From NCBI GenBank assembly GCA_963693305.1, contig OY855911.1, positions 34,632,939 through 34,696,938 on the forward strand: a stretch of DNA of 64,000 nucleotides, read 5' to 3'. The number at the start of each line of letters is the position of its first letter. The first letter of the stretch is position 1. The translations under genes were made by a program, and so were the position numbers. Source of the DNA: Meandrina meandrites. Taxonomy: Eukaryota; Cnidaria; Anthozoa; Scleractinia; Meandrinidae. A model generated the notes under the pieces. The model had not been told where the DNA came from and made no database searches. It worked only from the letters and a program-made list of their open reading frames with translations. Shown piece after piece: positions 26,823 to 35,800 of the stretch.

Positions 26823-29800
26823 AAAGACAAATGGAGTTATATTGTTGGGGCAGGGCATAAGAAAGGGGCTTATTACTAGGCTTTAACGGTATGAAAACAT
26901 TCTCCAACTGCTATTGAGATCAAGATACAGTAAATCGGAGCCCATGCTTAAAGGAGGAGACTCTATACAACAGATCCAGTAAATGTTATATGGAGGGGGG
27001 GGGGGGGGGGGGGGGGCGAGCAGGTAACATCTCGTGTGAGTTACTAGTGCCAGTCCCAAACCACGCGTTAGAATTTAAAATCCCTGAAACTAGGCGGGAA
27101 CAATTTAGAGTTCTGATTTCTTTTACAAATCAGAGATAATCCAGCCGTCTTTAAAATCTGACGTATGCAATTACCGTTTACACGAAAAAATGAAATGCTA
27201 CTGGAATAGGTCGAGTGTCTATAGACGAGTGTCTATTAGGCCATAACTTTCATAATAATGCGAATTTAATAAAAAGGATATTAAGCATGTGGGTTCTTAT
27301 TGTAATCTATTTTTGTTTTGGAATTGGTCACGTGACTTGAGAAATATGGCCGTCACTTGAAACTCTTGGTGCAACCTTCCATGGGACAAACCTGTGCAAA
27401 AAGCGTATCCGTATGTTGTCTGTCTCCGAAATATGAAACCTCCCTTAGCATCAAATTGGTAGTTAAGAGTCACCCTCCTTACTAGTGGTATAGACAAACA
27501 ATTCAACGAGTGAATGAATCACTAATGAATGAAGGAAATTATGAACGATTGAACGAATGTATTTGAGCTTACCAGGTTTGCAAGGTTCAGCAAAAAATTA
27601 GCAGTATTGTCGCCGTGAAATGCTGTTGTATACTTGTCAGCCACCAGGGTCATCTCGATGTAATGAAGATCATCGCTTTCACTGCCTTTGTTTCTCTTCG
27701 GAGACTCATCGTCAAAAGTGTCATGTTTTCTTTCACTGGCTTTTAATGATATTTATATCAATGAAAAAAAATTAAAACTAAAGTACTACGCTTATGAAGT
27801 ATCAATTATCCTCTCGTGCTATTGGCGTCATCAGTCTGTTGTGCGCGCGAAATCTCCGTACTTCTGATTCACCTTTCGCGCGCACGGGACTGATGACGTC
27901 AATAACACGAGATGTTTCCAATGGAAACTAGCTCTGTCACCCCTGACAATAGCAAAGTTTTTACGGTAAAACTTGGGCACAAAACTTCCCTCGTTGCATA
28001 CTAACTGATAAAATGTAGTAGATTTAAAATGTACCATCTGTTTTTTTGTTTTTTTGGCTACTGAACTAGTTATGAATTTTGTGGTACATACAGAGAGCCA
28101 CATTGCTGCACATTGGTAGCGGTCAGTTTCACACATCACAGTTTATGGCCTCAGCAACTAACAGTTAGGGCCGGTGAAGGCCGATGAAGCTAATCCAGGA
28201 TTGGCATTGACTTCAGTTTTACGACTTCTCAGTTTTGACGTCGATTAGTCTCAAAAATCCACAAAATATCAGCAATAAAACCACTTTTATACAAGAGAAA
28301 TTGAACCCTCGATCAATTTTCATTCCTGTGTTAGGATTTATCGGCTTTCGAATAACCCACAATCGTGGACAAAAGTCTTGAGACACTTTACCAAATTTCC
28401 ACTTATTCAGGGTACCATAACTAATGTTTTCAACCCCCCTCCCCCATTTCAATGTTGTCAATGTTTTTACGTGGTCAAAACAAAGTCGGGTGAATTGCAA
28501 ACCCCAGGAAACAACATTGAGCGGGGGGAGAGGGGGTAAATATTATTTACCCGCTTGTATTAGCCAAGACATTCGCGAAAAATGTATGATATTTGTTTGT
28601 TTCAACTACTTTTGTCCATGATTGTCTGAAGTACGTTTCATGGAATTTTGAGAATTTGCGTTCTTTTTATAACTTAAGGAGCCGAAAATTTTAAATACGC
28701 TGTCAATCGCGTTTACAAAATGCCTTTTTGTCCTCATAATACGCTACACTTAATTTTTATCGGCTAAAAAGAAACTTATTGCGTGACTAGCCATAAGAAG
28801 GGCTGTTGCAGTAGGCTATAGATGGTATTGTTGCTAGAAAAAGCGTGTTTCTAGATGAGTCTCAATGCTATATTTATTATAAAGCCATTTAATCGAAGAC
28901 TCTTCCTCAACTGAAATAGATAGAGGGCACTGTGTAGTAAAAGATCGCTAAAAGCAGCCCAATTCCATTAGGCATGTTACGATGCCTCGTGCTATCCCGC
29001 GGGAAGTCCCGAGATTTTCGAAATGTTCTTTCCTCCTTTTCAAAACGCAGAAGCACTAAATGAATCTTAGTTAAAGTCGATTAACTTTGTAGGTTGAACA
29101 CAACGAATGCAAAAAACGACGGTTAACAAAGCTTTTCAACGGTTCACAACGGTTCACAATATAAAAGAATAGATGATCATCTAACTCTTTTAGAAATAGC
29201 TGTGAACCGTTGTGAACCGTTAAAATTGCCACAAAACCTCGTGTTAACCGTTCAAAATCACAGTATTTGCAGTTATCTAGCGTTCTAGCAGATAAATAGG
29301 GTTAACTTATGCTATCTGAGACAGAAAGCTCAGATTCAGCACGTGTGAACCGTCGATGACAACTGTTTAGTAGTAACAGTCTGTTTGTCACGCGCTATCC
29401 AATTTGTCACGCTCGGGACGTAAGCGCGTGACACCGTTGTTATACTTGAATCCGCGCAGCAAAAAGTAGTGTTTATAAAATATACTTTCCTACTGTGTCT
29501 CTCGAGTACGAAATATGTCACGTTTAGTTTCGCTTTCGGTACTGGATATTTCGTTTTACGACGAGTTTTCGAGCTCATAGTACACTATCAACGATACAGT
29601 ATCAATGACAGCGTTACAAATTGTTCCAATTACCACCAATTACAAGCCTAAAACATAAATTATCTATTTTTTCGAAAGTTGTCAAGTGTAGTCGTTGAAT
29701 TGAAACATGTATCAGCTCTTCAGTAAAACTGCTCGTTACCTTATTTCTAGACAGACTCTGTCTCCAGTAAATCGGATAACATTTCAACCGTCGTACCTGA

Positions 29801-32800
29801 CCAGGCTTCCAAAAACCATTCTAATTGATGCATTTAAAAGCTTAATAGGGTTTTGTTGTACCCAAAAAGTAGTTTGCCTAACACTCGGCGATACTTTAGG
29901 TTTGTGAAATCACATAGATGTCGAGCCGGACAATCTGTTCATTATTTTTAGACATTTCTTTCCTCAGACTGTCTGAAGTACGTTTCATGGAATTTTGAGA
30001 ATTTGCGTTCTTTTTATAACTTAAGGAGCCGAAAATTTTAAATACGCTGTCAATCGCGTTTACAAAATGCCTTTTTGTCCTCATAATACGCTACACTTAA
30101 TTTTTATCGGCTAAAAAGAAACTTATTGCGTGACTAGCCATAAGAAGGGCTGTTGCAGTAGGCTATAGATGGTATTGTTGCTAGAAAAAGCGTGTTTCTA
30201 GATGAGTCTCAATGCTATATTTATTATAAAGCCATTTAATCGAAGACTCTTCCTCAACTGAAATAGATAGAGGGCACTGTGTAGTAAAAGATCGCTAAAA
30301 GCAGCCCAATTCCATTAGGCATGTTACGATGCCTCGTGCTATCCCGCGGGAAGTCCCGAGATTTTCGAAATGTTCTTTCCTCCTTTTCAAAACGCAGAAG
30401 CACTAAATGAATCTTAGTTAAAGTCGATTAACTTTGTAGGTTGAACACAACGAATGCAAAAAACGACGGTTAACAAAGCTTTTCAACGGTTCACAACGGT
30501 TCACAATATAAAAGAATAGATGATCATCTAACTCTTTTAGAAATAGCTGTGAACCGTTGTGAACCGTTAAAATTGCCACAAAACCTCGTGTTAACCGTTC
30601 AAAATCACAGTATTTGCAGTTATCTAGCGTTCTAGCAGATAAATAGGGTTAACTTATGCTATCTGAGACAGAAAGCTCAGATTCAGCACGTGTGAACCGT
30701 CGATGACAACTGTTTAGTAGTAACAGTCTGTTTGTCACGCGCTATCCAATTTGTCACGCTCGGGACGTAAGCGCGTGACACCGTTGTTATACTTGAATCC
30801 GCGCAGCAAAAAGTAGTGTTTATAAAATATACTTTCCTACTGTGTCTCTCGAGTACGAAATATGTCACGTTTAGTTTCGCTTTCGGTACTGGATATTTCG
30901 TTTTACGACGAGTTTTCGAGCTCATAGTACACTATCAACGATACAGTATCAATGACAGCGTTACAAATTGTTCCAATTACCACCAATTACAAGCCTAAAA
31001 CATAAATTATCTATTTTTTCGAAAGTTGTCAAGTGTAGTCGTTGAATTGAAACATGTATCAGCTCTTCAGTAAAACTGCTCGTTACCTTATTTCTAGACA
31101 GACTCTGTCTCCAGTAAATCGGATAACATTTCAACCGTCGTACCTGACCAGGCTTCCAAAAACCATTCTAATTGATGCATTTAAAAGCTTAATAGGGTTT
31201 TGTTGTACCCAAAAAGTAGTTTGCCTAACACTCGGCGATACTTTAGGTTTGTGAAATCACATAGATGTCGAGCCGGACAATCTGTTCATTATTTTTAGAC
31301 ATTTCTTTCCTCAGACTGTCTGAAGTACGTTTCATGGAATTTTGAGAATTTGCGTTCTTTTTATAACTTAAGGAGCCGAAAATTTTAAATACGCTGTCAA
31401 TCGCGTTTACAAAATGCCTTTTTGTCCTCATAATACGCTACACTTAATTTTTATCGGCTAAAAAGAAACTTATTGCGTGACTAGCCATAAGAAGGGCTGT
31501 TGCAGTAGGCTATAGATGGTATTGTTGCTAGAAAAAGCGTGTTTCTAGATGAGTCTCAATGCTATATTTATTATAAAGCCATTTAATCGAAGACTCTTCC
31601 TCAACTGAAATAGATAGAGGGCACTGTGTAGTAAAAGATCGCTAAAAGCAGCCCAATTCCATTAGGCATGTTACGATGCCTCGTGCTATCCCGCGGGAAG
31701 TCCCGAGATTTTCGAAATGTTCTTTCCTCCTTTTCAAAACGCAGAAGCACTAAATGAATCTTAGTTAAAGTCGATTAACTTTGTAGGTTGAACACAACGA
31801 ATGCAAAAAACGACGGTTAACAAAGCTTTTCAACGGTTCACAACGGTTCACAATATAAAAGAATAGATGATCATCTAACTCTTTTAGAAATAGCTGTGAA
31901 CCGTTGTGAACCGTTAAAATTGCCACAAAACCTCGTGTTAACCGTTCAAAATCACAGTATTTGCAGTTATCTAGCGTTCTAGCAGATAAATAGGGTTAAC
32001 TTATGCTATCTGAGACAGAAAGCTCAGATTCAGCACGTGTGAACCGTCGATGACAACTGTTTAGTAGTAACAGTCTGTTTGTCACGCGCTATCCAATTTG
32101 TCACGCTCGGGACGTAAGCGCGTGACACCGTTGTTATACTTGAATCCGCGCAGCAAAAAGTAGTGTTTATAAAATATACTTTCCTACTGTGTCTCTCGAG
32201 TACGAAATATGTCACGTTTAGTTTCGCTTTCGGTACTGGATATTTCGTTTTACGACGAGTTTTCGAGCTCATAGTACACTATCAACGATACAGTATCAAT
32301 GACAGCGTTACAAATTGTTCCAATTACCACCAATTACAAGCCTAAAACATAAATTATCTATTTTTTCGAAAGTTGTCAAGTGTAGTCGTTGAATTGAAAC
32401 ATGTATCAGCTCTTCAGTAAAACTGCTCGTTACCTTATTTCTAGACAGACTCTGTCTCCAGTAAATCGGATAACATTTCAACCGTCGTACCTGACCAGGC
32501 TTCCAAAAACCATTCTAATTGATGCATTTAAAAGCTTAATAGGGTTTTGTTGTACCCAAAAAGTAGTTTGCCTAACACTCGGCGATACTTTAGGTTTGTG
32601 AAATCACATAGATGTCGAGCCGGACAATCTGTTCATTATTTTTAGACATTTCTTTCCTCAGACAATCGTGGACAAAAGTCTTGAGACACTTTACCAAATT
32701 TCCACTTATTCAGGGTACCATAACTAATGTTTTCAACCCCCCTCCCCCATTTCAATGTTGTCAATGTTTTTACGTGGTCAAAACAAAGTCGGGTGAATTG

Positions 32801-35800
32801 CAAACCCCAGGAAACAACATTGAGCGGGGGGAGAGGGGGTAAATATTATTTACCCGCTTGTATTAGCCAAGACATTCGCGAAAAATGTATGATATTTGTT
32901 TGTTTCAACTACTTTTGTCCATGATTGCAGTCCAGGATTACTGCTACTATTCAAAGGGTTTCCTTTATCTCTCTGAATTTAGTTGTGCCTCATCATTAGA
33001 TAGTAACTTTATTTCAACACGGTAAAATCATCAGGACTTAAAATACATACTTATTTAAAATTACTTAATAATTATTTTACATAATAAATTTAAGTTGCAA
33101 TTAAGAAAGGATGCGATAATTAATTATAATAAAAGGCCTGCTTTCCATGAATGCCGTGTGTTGTTAATATTTACATTGATACTAGCCAAAGACGAAACTG
33201 CTGCAGCCGGATTTAAAGCTAGTGAGAGTTTGTGCTTGCCGCAGCTCGACAGGTAAACTGTTCCACACCACCGCACCTCCATAGCTAAAACTGTTTTTAA
33301 GAAAATTAGTGCGGGGGAGGGGAACAGTTAGTTTACCCGCGGACCCTCTCAGTGAATAGGCACACGTATCGCTTCTACTAGAAAACATTGTCCTAGGGTA
33401 GTCAGGTGCAAGACCATTGAGTGATTTATAGACCATGAAGGCTGTTTGAAATTTAAATTGAACATCGAGTTTATTCCAGCCAAGTCTTGCAATAAGATCA
33501 TCAGCATTGGCATCGTAGGAAGAAGAGGTCAAGACACGCGCAGCACGGTTTTGCAGTTTTTGTAGTTTACTTGCCAGAGTTTTATTGCAACTCCCCCAAA
33601 CGACACTACAATAATCAAAATGGGGTTGTACTAAAGAGTTATAGATACATAGTAATGTCTTAAATGGAACAAATGACCTGCTACGCTTTAGGATGCCAAT
33701 GCCAGATGCAATCTGTTTAGAAATATTTGTAATATGTAGATTCCAAGTTAGGTTCTTATCTATATATACACCAAGGGATTTTGCAAATTCAACTTGCTTT
33801 ATAGAGTCACCATTTATTGAAAAGGACAAAGGACCACTCAAAGTACTTAACCTTTGCCTTGATCCTAGCAACATAAACTCAGTCTTAGACCTCTGTCTCG
33901 TGGTCTAGTTGTTAAGTATATACAAAAGAAATGTTTTGCCAAGATCATCACATGATTTAAAATTGATGGTCCTACGCCTGAATCTGGGACTGAATCATTA
34001 TGGAGAAATGTTGCCCGTAGTGAAAGGGTTACCCTCCTCACCAAGTTACCACGGGCAAGAGACATTTTATACATTTCTTTATAAATAGCAGCGAACTGTT
34101 ACGAGAAAAGCTGGCTCACTCACTTTCACCCAGGGTGTCCTCAAATGGGCAACTAGGTGGAAATTTGCAGATTGTCTGCATGTTTAATTCCAAACATTAC
34201 ACAGAGACCCATTTTTACCATTTGAATACCTTTGTATTGATTTTCAGTAGTTTTGTCGTCAAGTGAACGCCTATAGATCAGGTGACTGTTCACTTTAGGA
34301 TTGCTGTCAGATACAAAATGGCTGGTCAATGGTTGAAGAAATAAAGACTGGTCCAGTAGTTGAATTATACCCATCTGAAGAAGCAAAAGATAGAACACGT
34401 TTTTTTATTCAATTCGGGGCGATTTGGTTAAAAATATTTTCAATAATAAGCTACAGTGTTAAATTAAGAACTACAGTCGAAGCTCTCGTAAGCGGACACC
34501 CTCGGGATGCGAAAAAAGTGTCCGTAACTGGAGCTGGCCGCTTACGAGAATGGTTCTCGTAAGCGGCCACTAGAGGTGTAGGGGATAGATGGCCGCTTTA
34601 GGGAGCTTGCCCAGCTAACAATAAAATAATATCGTTTTGTAACTGGACGTGGATGACGACAAAACAGATACTAAAATATGGCACTGAATTTACGGAAAGT
34701 CATTGTGAGGAACGGCGATGTAAAGTTCATTGATAAAAACAAGATACAGAGGTGGTAATCTCTGAAAGTGCCCGCGGCCGCTTACGGGAATGTCCGCCTA
34801 CGAGAATGTAAAAATACAGAGTTTGTATGGGAGGTAAAACGGGGTTTAAAACAAGGCGGCCGTAAGTAGAGCTGTCCTCTGACGAGAGTGTCCGTTAAGA
34901 GAGCTTCGACTGTATATGCAAGTGAAAAGGATGAATCATTAGCTGAACAGACGACTTGAGGCCTGCAAGAGGCTAACAACCCCCCCCCCCCCCCCCCTCT
35001 GAGTATTAGCAAATGGATTGCAAGAGTTTTAATTAGGTTAGTGGCCATGGATATCATCTATTATGCGATGCACAACACAAATAATGGTCCACATACCACA
35101 CACCATCCCATATTCAACGCGCGTTCGTGGAATAATAACTAAATAGCCACAAGACATAAACGTTGCCCAGTTAAATTTATCCGTTGACGCTTTGTTGAAG
35201 AGTACAGGAGACCATGAAATGTTATCTTTTATCAGTTGACACATTTAAGTTTATACTATAGTGCCCTTATATTATTCAGGGACTCTTTACTTCCTACTCA
35301 CAAGTCCGCGTTCGTTACTAACAGCAACTGAAGACCCAGATTCTGAATTCACGTGACCATTAAAGAAGGAATTCTGGGGTGGATCCTCGCTGGTGACAGT
35401 TCCATTTTCGTGTCGCTCAACAGTCAGCCATGGTGACATGAGTTCTTCGTTCTTTGTAAGGTTGAGATGAAGTGACATACCAAAAGCTTGGATATTATAG
35501 TACCAGATACTTGGCTCTTCAGTGTTTCTTTTTTGCCTTGCATGAATGTTAAGATTGTGCGAGAGAAACTTGCCTTCATCGTCAACTTGAATAGGAGATG
35601 TGATTTCGTATTCTGGCACTTAAATGAACGACCAAAAAAAGAAGAAGAAAAGGAGAAAGAGTTTTCCACGCGGCATCGCAGCGTCAGACATTCATCTACC
35701 CTTTCTCATGTAGCAAAAAAAGTTCCACAATATTTTTGCATTACACAAGCAGGGCTTATATGACACATCCAAAAAATTCTGTACTTGACCTAAACATGCT

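Noticed and set aside
28623..32663. CRISPR-like or gene-family array
   Set aside because: Units are 1347 bp without spacers, and ORFs are short and unrecognised; this is a eukaryotic intron.
28361..32925. LTR retrotransposon with 262-bp LTRs
   Set aside because: No TG..CA ends on A, no primer-binding or polypurine site, no gag/pol; the interior is a tandem repeat.
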